Source: Diphasiastrum complanatum (Eukaryota > Streptophyta > Lycopodiopsida > Lycopodiales > Lycopodiaceae). Taken from it: DNA of 64,000 bases. Position numbers and translations under genes: made by a program. Within the stretch, counting starts at the first letter, position 1, and each line of letters begins with the position of its first letter. The DNA lies in assembly GCA_029204225.1 (NCBI GenBank), contig CM055104.1, forward strand, positions 56,109,447-56,173,446. The letters run 5' to 3'. This document shows, one piece after another, positions 45,582-59,600 of this stretch. The notes beneath the pieces were generated by a model that was not told where the DNA came from, did not search any database, and was given only the letters and a program-made list of their open reading frames with translations.

Positions 45582-46169
45582 GTAGTAATGACCTGATCTT
45601 CTCTTTCAACCTGCTTCAATGCACAAAGCACTCCTTTGAATAACAACAAATGCTTTCAAAAGAAATCACTAAGATTTGAAACTATCTCACAAATTCTGTT
45701 CTAGCACTTATCCAAGCAAATCAACACATAGAATCATGGAATCTTGATCAACCTATGATCTATCCTCAATCTAATGACTTTTGCCACTTCCTAAGATTGA
45801 AACACACTCAAATGAAGTCCAGCAACCTCACTATCTAGAGATCCAATAAAAATTAGGGTTTTGACAAAATCACAAAAAATTGACTATTCCAAATCTACAT
45901 GCAAATGCTGAAAATTTGATATGCAATCTATAAGCCACCACTTAGGCTGAACCAATGATCCAAAAATCGGCCAAATCCAGTATGTGAATTCAAAAATCGG
46001 AATTGAACAAGTATATTGACCTATTTAGTGTTTTGATCTACAAAAGATCCAATCTACAAAAGCAAAAAATCCGATTTTGGTGTAGAATCCTCTCTAGCAT
46101 GCTCTAGACTTGATATCTTCACCAAATCATTGATAGATCTGATTTTCTCCTTCATAATCTGAAACACAA

Positions 46170-46821
46170 GCTCTGATACCATGTGAAAGATTGCAGATCC
46201 TTAAGATCCAATCTACTTGAATGATCTTTGGTTAGAAAGAGAAATACACTACCAATCTCACCAATGTAGAAAAATCAGCATCTACACACAATTTGAGATG
46301 CAAACACTAATAGAAGTTGATCAAAATTGAATGAAATGATTATGTACTGTTGCTGTCCGTACAAAACCATCAAGCTACTGTATTTCACACGTGTGGATCC
46401 AAAAATAACAAATATAGATCATTCTACACATAGAATTGCAAGCAATCACCAAGATAGTGCACCAATGGATAGTAGAACCCAAGAGAACCATGTATAAGCA
46501 TGAAATGAGATAGAGAAGAGAGAAAATTACTCTCTCCACGAGTTACATCCTTTTATAACAGGTCCTATTTGGCTACTTGGCTTTCCCACCAAAATGCTAA
46601 CCCTACTAATTTTGGGTCTAGATTCAATGTACCCAACTTATTCAAATTGAATCTACTCAAACTCGCATTCTATCTTTCCCACACTTTCACAAAGTGTTTA
46701 TTCAAATGAAATTTAGACTAATGAACTTTGAAAAGTCAACCTCTAGTCTAAAACAAGTTTTGGCCTCAATATGCCAAATATGGAAATATTGTATGTGATG
46801 AAACTAGTTGAATCTTTCACA
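46170..46821 (-). repeat. Copia LTR, family A copy 4, and primer-binding site
   Basis: LTR 46182-46821 (640 bp, TGTGAAAGAT...ATCTTTCACA) is the inverse of the LTRs at 26043 and 28799. GCTCTGATACCA at 46170-46181 is the PBS on the minus strand. The leader to gag is 45582-46169. Confidence 0.88.
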
Positions 46822-47379
46822 CCTACCATTAACATTTTATCTCTTTGTAGATTTCAAAATTCTAAATAACAATTGCAGTCATATACAAAAAAAAATTTCT
46901 AAAACAAAAAAATAAGACAACTTCAACAAACAACGACATTGTAAAAAATTCTAATATCCATGAGAAGAAGACAAATTGGATGCATTAAAAACATTGCTTG
47001 AAACTCATCCTATCTATACTTGAAAACAAATTATGGTAGAATTCCAACACATATTTCCTAAATCAGAACATACTTCAGAAAACAAAAACATTGTTTGTTG
47101 AGTTTGACTTTTTGAAAAGAGTTGTTTATATTTGTAACATGTGTACTATTTATGTATTTATTGCTATTGGATGCTTTTCTTATACGATATAAAATACGTT
47201 CGTTTTTCATTATAGTAGTAGAAAATCTTGTTTGGAATAGAATCACACTCACTCGACATACATTATGCAATTAATCAGGGAAAAAAAATTGCTAACAAAT
47301 AACTAACAATCAAACAAATAAACAATTTCACAATTGCAATTCGATTTTAACAAAATACTATGAACGTATTGAAAATACC

Positions 47380-50300
47380 CCTATTTATCCATGTATTAGT
47401 TGTGAATCCATCTGCTTTTGTTCCCAAATTCACATTGCAAATTTTGAAGACAAATTTCAATAAATCACTAAAAACCATTTCCTCTGTATGTCCAAATCAC
47501 TTTCTACATATGCAAAGATTGCCGAAAATATGTACTACAAAACAAAAATTTCAAAAATTTTATCACCTACAAATATGTGTTTAAATTCTGAAATACTTTC
47601 GATTACAATACTCAATGAATTAGAAGAACATTTGTTGGCTCCTAGAATTGCTTTCTTACAAATACGTGAATTAGCGCACCAAAGTCAGTTTGGAGCAACT
47701 AGAAGCATTATAAATGTGCTTGCCAATCTTAACAAAATACAAAATATATTGCCACGTTTTATAGACAATGACAGTGCTATGATTATTGGCCTTAAGAGAA
47801 AACTATAATATAATGCGAACTATATGATTGGCAAAGTCCGTCCCATGAAACTAATGACTGCTCTTGCTGATCTTTGTAAAACTCAATTGTACCAAAAACT
47901 AAGAATTGACATTAATCATTCTTGGAAAATACATTTTGACAACATTGCAAAACATTCATGCTCGTCAATCATAGATGAATCCAGAAACCATGAAACTGAT
48001 AATGAGAAAATCATTATAGATGACAAATTAATACACCCATTTACAAATAATGAATATGTTGTCGATTATGAAAACTGTTACAAATTGTCGTTCCTTGTGA
48101 AGTTCAAAATCCCATTGGAATATTTCAAGATACATATGCTGAAGAACGTATTTACCCACGTCAATATTTTGGATCTCAATGCATAATGCCCATTTCTAAT
48201 AAATATACATACCAACACATTGCAAAATGAGAATTGTTGCATTATAAACACAAATTTGCTTAACATACAACAAATCCATTTTCAAAGCAATCAAAATACT
48301 TATTCATCAAGTACTTGGTTCTATCTAGATAAGATTACGAAAATATACATTTTAAAATAAAAAACTAACAGCAAAAGACGTGATCCATGATACAAATTTC
48401 GAACAAATACTTCATTCAAATATAGGATATCAAGATTTTGACCATGTTCGCACATCACCTAATTACAAACACAAATTGTGTAAAAATATCTTTGCAATGA
48501 TGCGACAACTAGGTCCACCAACATTTTTTTATAACATTATCTTCTGCTGAAACACAAATGGTCACCACTCATGTGTTGTTTACAAAAACTAAATTCTAAC
48601 ATTTCACAACATAATGGTTACAAAACTGAAAGTGAATTTTTTAGAAATTTGATCATGATCTGACGATGTGTGCAAGATATTATTTCATGAAAATTAATGC
48701 ACTACGCACATTGATTTAAAAAAAAAAACAAATATATTGGAAAATATTCAGGATTATTTTTTCGTTGTTACTGAATTTCAAAATCGTGGTAGTCAACATG
48801 AACATGGATTACTATGGGTTGCAAATGCACCAATCTATGATAAAACATCTGAAACTAAAATTGCTCAATTTATTGATATGTACATTTCATGTGATAGTTC
48901 AAAACTTGACACACAAAATCTAGATATACAAACTCATTACCATCTATCCACATGTTATAAAACCCGAATATCTAAACAATGTCGCTTTCATTATCCACGA
49001 CCACCAATTCCATACACCAGTATTTTGCATTTGTATGCAAAAGCAGAAACACATACAAAAAACCTTTATCAAAATCTATATCGTGTTATCAAAGAGAAAT
49101 TAAACTGTATTGATACAATAAAACATAGATGTTTTCTTGACATGGCCTGCTACATTGCAAATACCGCTTGTTGATTATATAAAAGCAATACGCAACAATG
49201 GAATGCGAATATGGATTTGCAATATATTCTTGACTCATATGCAGCTGCAAGTTACTGCACATCGTATTTAACAAAAATTGATACTACACTTTCACAATCT
49301 TTAAAACATGCATTTATAGAATCTTTGCATCAGAATGTAAATACATTTACAAGATTAAAAAACACGGGAACCGCATTTTTAAATGCGCATTGAGTGCATC
49401 AGATGAGTGCACAACTTGTAGCATTTATTGTATTATCATTACCTTTACATGCTTCCACAAGAACATTCACATTTATTAATACAAATCACGAGCCAACACG
49501 AGCATTTGTTCTTAGAAAAAACAAGACTTGCAATTTTTTCATCCCGATTCAACAGACATACGATATGCAACAAAGATTGAAAAATATTTCTCTCGACCTG
49601 TTGAGTACTCAAACCTTTGTTTAGCAAAATTCATTTCGCAATATCGATTAACATCGTCACAAATATGCAAACGTCGAAAAATTCAAATAATCAAATACAT
49701 GAACAACAAACATAAAGATCCCGAAAGTTTTTATCGTGAACACTTGCTTCTATATAAGCCATTTCAAGTATCGGACGACATGCCTATAGAATTATATTCA
49801 TTGTACAAAGATGCATACCATGCAAACTACGACACAATACAACACAACAAACGAAACTAAATTTTAATCAAGAAACATGTACATCCATGCACTTTAATTG
49901 GGAAGATCTTGAAAATGAATCGTCAAACACTGAGACATCAAATCAGAACTTCAATACTTGTAACATCAACAATAATTATGATTTTCAAACTGAATTTTTG
50001 ACTCATGCATAATGCAACAAAAAAAAAACAAATAGATACAACCCCAAAATTGACATACAAAATCATGAATCAGAATACATATTATCACAAACTTGCAAAA
50101 TTAAATCTCTGCAACGTCTGTTTTTCGATGACATAATGCACAAGAAATGAACAAACGCCAAAAATTGGATTCACCTATTTTTGACTGGAGGCACTGGTAA
50201 GGGAAAAACACTTACTTTGTTTCTTCTTGTACAAGGTATATTGCGTCACTATTACAAAAATACCACAAATGATATACAAAATCCAAGAGCATTACTGATG

Positions 50301-50450
50301 GCGTATACAGGAAAAGCTGATAGTGGCATTACAAGTGGAAATGGATAATTTGCCATCTATGCCAAATTTGTTCTTATTAACATCCTACACCTAGATGCTT
50401 GATATAAAAATCATAAGACCCCTATATCTAACATAGAAAATCTTTTTCAA
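47380..50450 (+). pseudogene. Helitron Rep/helicase (decayed)
   Basis: Pieces in several frames give, in order, ILNELEEHLLAPRIAFLQI and GKVRPMKLMTAL (Helitron N-terminal region, 47600-47860). The HUH rolling-circle motif EFQNRGSQHEHGLLWV follows (48773-48820), then the two-tyrosine motif SYCTSYLTK (49250-49277) and SAQLVAFIVLSLPLHASTRT. The PIF1-type helicase Walker A, FLTGGTGKGKTLT, lies near 50180-50215. Many stops and shifts occur and the helicase is cut off near 50450. The element moved by rolling-circle replication and is now dead. The 46822-47379 stretch before it has no gene. Confidence 0.88.
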
Positions 50451-50461
50451 TTCTTCACACT

Positions 50462-51289
50462 ATGAGTTTATCACTTTTCAATGTACTTTATGTTCTTAAT
50501 CTCACAAAGAATGTGATTAGTGTTGGAAAGCTATTTGATGATGGTTTTGAAGTGGAATTCAATGTCAATAATTGTTTTATAAAGAAAGGTGATGAGATCC
50601 TAGCAAGTGGATCTAGATATGGAGGCATTTTCAAATTAGATGTGCATGAGAATGCAAGTACTTGTGATTTTGCAATGATGACTTGTGTTTCCAAGGAAGA
50701 ATTATGGCATAGGAGGTCAAATGTTTTCAATTTTAGATCTATGTCTTCAATAGTCAAGGAGATCAAGCCAAGAGTGGCTTATTCTATGGCAAAATCACAT
50801 ATGGATCCATATTTGATGTCTTCTACCAAGACTAAACATCCTATGGAGTTGGAACACTCGGATGTTGACCTTTCTTCATCAACAAGCAAGGAAGTTGCCT
50901 CTTGCTTTTCTACACTTATTGATGGTTTCACAAGTAACCAATGGCTATGTCTTGTCTCTTCAAGTTTTATGATGCATGTGTATTTTCCATCATGCAAAAC
51001 TTTATGGAGTTATGTAGCTATTAGAAGGATTGCACTATATGGAGTATTGTTCAACTATAAGCCTAAGGTTGTGTACCTTAGTGTTCTTGAAGGTTGTTGC
51101 TTTGCATGTGGTTTTTTGGAAGAAAAGAAGGATGGAGATCCAAGCCTATGGATCATGGTTGGATGCTTATCCACCAAGGAAGGCTACATAGTCTTTACAC
51201 TCTCTATCTCGAAGGTGTTTGAGCATAAAGATGTTATTGTTTTTCATGAAGATATAGTCTCAATCTTGGAAGAGGCCGAGAGACATTAA
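50462..51289 (+). CDS. Intact 275-codon, internally deleted copia pol frame
   Basis: Open throughout. It starts after the protease, with LYVLNLTKNVISVGKLFDDG, then YGGIFKLDVHENAS and the GAG-pre-integrase LWHRRSNVFNFRSM. The integrase start is recognisable as ELEHSDVDLSSST...LIDGFTSNQWL, but the DDE core is missing. The frame jumps to the integrase C-terminus (KVFEHKDVIVFHEDI). It therefore cannot be an active integrase. Why the frame stays open is unclear: chance, recent deletion or selection. The 5' part of the element is absent; the Helitron helicase scrap abuts it. Confidence 0.7.
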   Translation: MSLSLFNVLYVLNLTKNVISVGKLFDDGFEVEFNVNNCFIKKGDEILASGSRYGGIFKLDVHENASTCDFAMMTCVSKEELWHRRSNVFNFRSMSSIVKEIKPRVAYSMAKSHMDPYLMSSTKTKHPMELEHSDVDLSSSTSKEVASCFSTLIDGFTSNQWLCLVSSSFMMHVYFPSCKTLWSYVAIRRIALYGVLFNYKPKVVYLSVLEGCCFACGFLEEKKDGDPSLWIMVGCLSTKEGYIVFTLSISKVFEHKDVIVFHEDIVSILEEAERH

Positions 51290-51935
51290 AGATGGGAGTG
51301 TCCAAAGTGATTGATGGTTCACCTGGTCCGTCTTCATTATCGGAACTACCAGTATTTAAGAAACAGTATTTTACGTTAACACAATCAATTGTTGCTAAAC
51401 TATGGCTCCAGTTGATGATATCAGTAGGCTGCGTGTAGTGCCCCATTTCTTGGTGTTACAGTATGGTTCCAACATGGATTCGGTAGTAGAAGATCTATCA
51501 TCTATCACACATGCAGGCTTGATCTTTCCTACGGAATCGATAGCAAGAGTGGCCAGGTGCACTTAAAACATTGTATATTTGAAAGTGTTGTAGTAGTTTG
51601 TTTGGAGTAAAGGTAAAGATTAGAGTTAGGATTTTAGATTTTAGGATTATGAGTTAAGATTTCAAAGTTAGATTTATGGATTATGGACATGCAATAGGTT
51701 TATGGTTAGATGTTAGAGAAGATTAGGATTGGGGTTTGGGTTAGTCTAGAGTTGAGATTAAAGTTAGATTAGGATTATGGTTAGGGTTAAGTATGGTAGG
51801 TAAGAGTGAAGGTTAGGTTAGTGTTAGATGTTAGTGTAGGGTTTATGGTTTGGAGTTAGGGTTTGCATATTGTGCTCAGTATGGTCAATACATTTTAGTA
51901 TTAGTGTCGGAGATTATGTTTGGACTTTTAGAATG
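51290..51935. other. No gene; G/T-skewed DNA
   Basis: At 51600-51870 the plus strand is rich in TTAGG/GGTTAG words without a regular period. Confidence 0.3.
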
Positions 51936-51939
51936 TGCC

Positions 51940-52028
51940 TACATGTATGCATGTGTGTATATGTATGCATGTATGTGTATGTATTATGTATAAAGGTGCT
52001 TTTGTGTATATGTATGTGTGTGTATATG

Positions 52029-52086
<58 letters not shown>

Positions 52087-52245
52087 CTAATTATATATTT
52101 ATATATACACACACCCATACACATATACATTAGTAACACATACATATGTATGTATGTATTAGTATCTGTATATGTGTATGGGTGTGTATGTGTATGTGTA
52201 TGTATATGTATGGGTGTGTATATGTATGTATGTACATTTCAATAA
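51940..52245. repeat. Compound microsatellite (TATG)n, (TA)n, (TATG)n
   Basis: ATGTATGC/GTATATGT words, a (TA)n run of about 50 bp at 52033-52082, CACACA, then more GTATGT words to 52235. Frames across it are artefacts. Confidence 0.92.
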
Positions 52246-52261
52246 ACGTAAATGTTTCTTT

Positions 52262-53382
52262 TTTGCAGTTAGTAAATATTATTGTTTGTCTAACATAGGC
52301 TTTGCTACCCCTTTCACCTGGGAGAATGTAACTTTCAAATTTGGAAAGGCTCTTATTGTTGCAAGCATTTAGATGTAGGCATCTGCAATTGTACACAATC
52401 ATTTTGATGAATGCCAAAGTTTAAAATTTGTGTACAACTATAGAGGCCTGCAGTGAAAACCCTAAACCAATTAGAGCCTATCCCAATTTGAAGGTTTTGC
52501 ATTCTCCTAGGTGGAAGTTGTAGCATAGCTCGTGTCACATAACGAACAGACACAGTTTGGGAGTGGTCTGCAAGGAAGGTTTGTCGGGATCTATATTTGC
52601 ACCTTATTTGATAACAAACTCCGAACATTGAATACAGTCAACAAGCATGTAATTTTCTTATGTCATTAATGTTGTTTGTGGCGAGTTGTTTGTTATCTTG
52701 ACCAAATACATTACATAGTTTAGGGTTTATGAATGTAGAGTGATACAATAAGTCTTGTAAGAATCATTTTTGACAATGTTCAATGTTGCTGTTATGATTG
52801 TATCAGTTTTTATTCCATGAAGGTTTGGTTGATGATGTTTATTTTCTTGCAGATGCTAAAGTTTTGCTAACCTGTTAAATAAAAGTGTTTTTGACAATGT
52901 TCAATGTTGTATAGTTTGGCTGACATAGTTTATGTTCTTGCTAAGATGGTGAAAATTGTCGTAAATCACAAAACATTTGTATAAGATTTGATAGAGCTGT
53001 TTTGTTTTGGTGATGAAGTGGACTACAACACTATTGTGTGGCTGATTATGATTTTCACGGAGTTCTATTACCTCCAGCAAATGGGTGGTCATTTTTATTC
53101 TCGAAAAAAGCGATTGTTGTTAGATGTAGATCTATTAGTTAATAATGTCAGAGATATTTATAGGAATGTCTGTGCTAGTGCCTTAGAGGCAATGCTAGAT
53201 AGTCCGGTATACTTCCAAGTTTTATTATGTGATTTGTCAAATGATTTGTTGTCCGTGTACTAAAAAAATAAATATAAATCTGTGTTGCATTATGTTTTTT
53301 AGTTCAATTGGTGTACATACAAGAGGTTTTTGTGATGACGTCGTTGTCCAAAAACGTCCTTCGTGCCAAAAGGAAAAATATA
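52262..53382. other. No gene supported
   Basis: AT-rich. A 91-codon plus frame at 52988 (FYYLQQMGGHFYSRKKR) is the only candidate and resembles nothing I know. Confidence 0.25.
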
Positions 53383-53565
53383 TCTATATAGTATAAAACT
53401 ATTTTAGAGAGAAAATGTGTGTTTGCTGTAAAAATTGTCATGTTGTGTCGGCAAAAAAAGTCACGCTTTTGCAAAGGAAAAGCTAAAACACAGCCTCCAA
53501 AAATATATAAACACTTTTTGTGGATAAGTGCCCATTGCTCGTCATCGACGGGCACAAGCAACTAG
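53383..53565 (+). mobile_element. Short Helitron-like element (183 bp)
   Basis: Starts TCTATATAGTATAAAACTA, the style of plant Helitron 5' ends, directly after an A. It ends CTAG followed by T at 53562-53566, with a GTGCCC...GGGCAC hairpin about 6 bp before the end. It has no coding capacity. It fits Helitron rules (no target duplication, A|T insertion), but only one copy is complete here. Confidence 0.45.
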
Positions 53566-54615
<1,050 letters not shown>

Positions 54616-54630
54616 TGTGTGCGTGTATAT

Positions 54631-54633
54631 ATA

Positions 54634-54665
<32 letters not shown>

Positions 54666-54690
54666 GACACACGCGCGCGCACGCGGGGAA
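54631..54690. repeat. (TA)n/(TATG)n/(CG)n short tandem repeats
   Basis: TATATATATA, five GTAT units, then CACGCGCGCGCACGCG. Confidence 0.85.
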
Positions 54691-55194
54691 AAGCAATGCT
54701 CAACAAAAATCTAAAAAGTACAAGAGAGACAATCATTGAACATCACGAGCATATGCACAAGAATAGAGATTTATCCTAGGAAAATCCTAGAGGGCAAAAC
54801 CAAACAGAAACAAATTAGGATGCTATAATTATATTTTGCAACGCTAAAAACTCAGTACAATATATGCTCTGCTTTTCAATTTTACTTTATATGTTTTCTC
54901 TGTTACAACAAGAAAGGTCTCAAATACAACAAAAATTAGCATAATTTGATGGTATCTTGGGTGCTACGACGCTTGAATTTCAACTTGGTAAACCAAGCTA
55001 CCTCTTGGTGGCAAAAATATCAACCAAATGATTCCCCTTGACTATGATGCCTTTGTACATGATCTTATTACGATATGGATACATTATTAATGGTTAGATC
55101 TTTAATGATCACCTACGATGAACATAATCAAGCTAACCAACTGAAGAAATATATATAAGCCAACAATATGTCACGCAATAAAATTTCTCAAAGT

Positions 55195-55395
55195 CCTATG
55201 GTGAGTGGTTGAGTTGGTTTCCTCCCATTGTAATCATGAGTTTGACTCCAATCCACCACACAAATCAACACATACAAGAGAGAAAAATTTTCCTAAATCA
55301 CAAGGCTTCATACAAGTCACTTTATTTTCTAAAGAAGAATTGCTAGATATAGTGATTGACTCGTCATTTAGTATATATAATCACTTGAAATAATC
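55195..55395 (+). mobile_element. Possible tRNA-derived SINE head
   Basis: TGGTGAGTGG (55199-55208) and AGTTTGACTCC (55239-55249) resemble degenerate A and B boxes at tRNA-like spacing. The tail and target duplication are not identified. The 62-codon frame here is probably chance. Confidence 0.25.
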
Positions 55396-56620
55396 TAAAG
55401 GTACCTTTAATGCTTAAATGACTTGTACACATGAATAGCAATCTATTTTGATTACTAATTGAGAAGATCAAACACATCATATTGATTTTCTTAAAACATA
55501 ATTGAGAGAATACTGGTCTCAAAAAATAAGTAAATAAAACATAGAACTAATAGGCCAAAATCAGTCCTCTTAGTAAAGACATATTAAACTCTTCCATCCT
55601 TTTTGTTCTCCTAGCATTTGTGTTCCGCATTCACACATTCCTTTTTGATTGGCTAGATAATTGCTCAAAGAATAATGTAAAAATGTAAGTGTGAATCTAC
55701 AATTATAAAAATGGTCATTTGCTAAAAAGGTGTCTTACCATTTCTAGAGGTTGCAACTGTAGAGATTCCATGACTTGAATTATTTGATAAGCTCATAAAA
55801 TGCAAAAACAACCCTTGGAGAACTATCGTGAATTAAACATTGCAAGAGTGCTGTTGAGAGTCAGACAATTATTTTGGTCAATCCCAGCTGAAAAGCTCAA
55901 TCAAAGTCATAATGAAACAATAAAGTACAATAAAAATCATCCTTAGCATAGTTCTCACTATAACGCTCAGCATATCAGAATTGCATAGTTCCTTTCAAAA
56001 TCGTTTGAATGCAAAATGATTTGAAAATTTCTGGAAAAGAGCTCAAAACTTTGAAATGAAAAAAAAAGGTTAAAAACTCTAAAGTTTGAAAAAAGCGTAA
56101 GTGATCAAATTCCTTCCTATTGGTTCAAATCGATTCAGAAAGGTAGGAGTGGCAGTTTATTGGAACTATGATCCTTAAATGCTAATAAAGTTACAAAATC
56201 AATGATTGATATTCCTACGAGTTAAATTCTCAAAGAATCAATGCAATCATACTAGTAAGAGGTAGATTGACTGACATTGTTTAGATCAGATTCTACCAAG
56301 TTGATCAATGCAATCAAAAATAAATGATAATGTATATACTATCTTCTTGCAGCTACTAGATATATACCAGCCTCGGCCGATTGGCTTCACAGAGGAGGAA
56401 GGGCCTTGGACCTGGGCCCTTTTCCCCCACATAATCAAACCACAACCAACGTACAAACATAATGGATTAACTTCTGTAGTCATAACTTCTAAGGGATTTC
56501 GTCTGCAGACAATCCGCGTGTACGATGGCTTTGCTTGCACTACCAGAGAACCTGTTCTACAAAATTGGTTCTACCGATACAAGGGAAGAAAGCAGCAAAC
56601 TGAAAGGCTATTTGGAGGGT

Positions 56621-59600
56621 CTAGCTGACCAATTCAGTACTGTCTTCATACACTTCAAAGTCACCAGGGCTCCAATGACAGATCAAATGCAGTCTGAAGG
56701 TTGCCATTTGAATGCCAAGAAGTCTCTGTGAAATAGAAATTTGTTAGCAACTTGTTGCATTTAAAACACAGCATCAAATACGTATCTTGCAGAATGTCAA
56801 ATATCTTAGTAAAACTGCGATCGTATGTATTGGTACAAAAGGTTAACTCTATTACCAGAATCCGTGATGCCTCAGGGGAAATGTGCTCCCCTTCTTGACA
56901 AACAGTATAGTTTGCAATTAATTCCACTATTCCTGAAATAATCAGCCAACCTTGTAGGAAAAACTTTGTAGCAAAAGGTAAAATATTACTACATCAATAC
57001 CTTCTCATGCTAGTCTAACAACAGTTGGCTGGGAAGAGTCTAGAATTGTACAGTTAGAATGCACAATTATAAAAAGACCTTCGAGATTTCTACAAGACCA
57101 CAAAATTGAAGGCATTCCAGTGTGCCTCTTTTTGTGCTCATATATATTACAAATGCATACTGATATCAAATTCATTATCTGAGAACTTCACTGCACAAAC
57201 TCTCCAACTCATGCCTCATGCAGCTAAGAGAGCTTAAATAGCTTGACTTCAACTTTACATCACTGCAAGCCACAGCTTCAAGCAAATTCGCATCCAAAAT
57301 GGAACTGACATGCATAAGAGAGACACCAAAAAACGGGCTCAGAAAACACAAGGAGCTGTTCAAAAACTTTCAAAGACACATAGCAAACTTATTGTTAACA
57401 AAATAACCAAAAAAAAAAAATTAAATAAAATGATAGACTTTTAGTGCCTACATAGCACAAAGACTTCGAAAAACTATTGCTGCCCTTCATGGATGACGGC
57501 ACAAATTTTTCCCACAAATCTCCTCACTTTTGGAGACTCACAGCCCCCTCCTCTCAAAACAGTGTCTCCCAGAAGGCTGATCGTGAATGCAAAAATTGGG
57601 CTCTCCTTGAGATTTGAGGACCCATGTTCGAAAAATTAAACTGGAATCAGTTTACATGCGTAAAGTTTATAATGTTCTGTACCTTTCATTGCAGAGCAGA
57701 ATTCTATTTACATGTGATCCTCTCTTGGTGAACAAGTAAAATTTCTACTGCTTTCTTCCAGGAAACTCTTCTCTATCATTGTATCCTTTCAAGATGAGTG
57801 TGAAAGAAGAGGATGTTGTTAGACAGCTTCAATAGTGTCTAATGATGGGCCATATTAGGTCTAGTAAGTCCCTGAAGAGCTCCTGTTTTAAAACTGAACA
57901 AACTAACTACTAAGAATAGATACCCCTCACCTCGAATGGATGAGCTGATTGATTGATGAAAGTACTTCACCGAGATCAATTTGAGATTCAGTTATCATCA
58001 AATTCTTGGGAAACACACTATACCTCGATTAAGTCGTACTGGCATGCCTTGCTTTCGTAAAAAAGGCTCCATATCATGTGTGAACTGCTCCAAAGGTCCT
58101 TCAACCAATTCCACCTATCACAAAATCAACAACGAGCAAACTGAAAAAATTGTAGGTTCATACTCTGAAAGTTACCAAGCAAAAAACTACTTGACAGATT
58201 GAGCTAACAAAATTAAGAAGCTTCTTACAGTCTCTGTGGCAAGACTTCCTGTTCGTGCATAATCATGTTCTTCAAATTCTCCAAAAATCCTGTAGCACCT
58301 TCTTCAGTAACATAAAGAAATCAAAGGTATAAATGAAGAGCTTTAGTTTACGAATGTTCTCAAGTTTACCTGTTGCTCACCTAAAAACCTCCTCCTTGGA
58401 AAGGTTTGTGAAAAAAAGCCCGCGTTCCCCACTCAAGAGCTGCAAATTTACATTGTGAAGCCAACTTGACTGTTAAACTGAGTACAAATGAAGTGCAAGC
58501 AGGAAGGAAAACTAAGCAGGAAAATAGCTAAACTGACAAAGAAATTCCCCACTACCTCACTAACTTTGTGGACACCATCCTTTATCTCATCTGCAGGTGT
58601 CTTTCCCAGAGCAATCTGTAACACCTTATTTCCACCAAGAAAGAACCTGACCAAACACATTATTCATGCTTACATCAAATAGCTGTAGGAGAGAATTCTC
58701 AAACAAAATTATTTGCATGCATAGTAAATGTGTGTATGACTGCATGCATGAATGTGTATGTAGTATGTAGAAAACAAGACGTTCACTCATGGTGGGAACA
58801 GCTGAATGCAAGGTGATAATAACATTCACACACTCAGAGACAAAATGGCAACTAGAAGGTATCTCCATCAAGTAAGAAACTACAAAGAGCTAAAGAACAA
58901 AACAAGTGAAGCTATCAAGCAATCTTTCAATTCGTAATTGAAACGGACATGAAACCACCACTGTGCAGAAAACTAGAATATGTCAAATATTGACTAAGCT
59001 CAGATTGCACTACTAGCAAATACCAGCAAATTATACCTACAATAAACTCAATCTCAAACTATTCTTGTGTCCACAAATATTCAATCTCGGATCATTTTTG
59101 TGTCATTAGCTAACACTTCGCATAAACTTTGTTACTTGTTATATACTTCTCAATATTGTAATTGAGGAATGAAAAATAAAATGCATTCATACCCTGAAAG
59201 TAAAAGGTTTTCCATAATGTTGGAAGGCCAAAATTCACTCGATGTATCAAAAACTCCTGGATCCTTCTAGTGGGAATCAAGTTACTAAAGGGCCACTCAT
59301 TAACTAATTCTAGTTATGAGTCCTCGACACGGTACTATTGCATTATTAATCCCAAAATCGCTTAATGGGACTTCTGCCACAAACTAAAGTAGTGTATCCT
59401 CCACACGATTGGAGAAGCTTTGGAAAAGTATGCCCTCTACCATGTGTGAAGGTGATAATTGTATTTGTATCAAGAAAAGTCTGTCACAAATCTATACCAG
59501 CCAAATTTACAAATGATATTGGGTCATACTTGCATTGAATGCTCTCTAAAGTGACAGGTCAGCCATATGACTAAGACAAAACTACAAGTGAAAATTTATC

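Noticed and set aside
51600-51870. Interstitial telomeric repeat (TTAGGG/TTTAGGG-like words)
   Set aside because: Words occur without a regular 6- or 7-bp period; only G/T skew is evident.
56286-56731. Plus-strand frames over the MRT4 3' end (106 and 68 codons)
   Set aside because: They overlap the confirmed last exon of MRT4 in antisense and continue into its 3' region.
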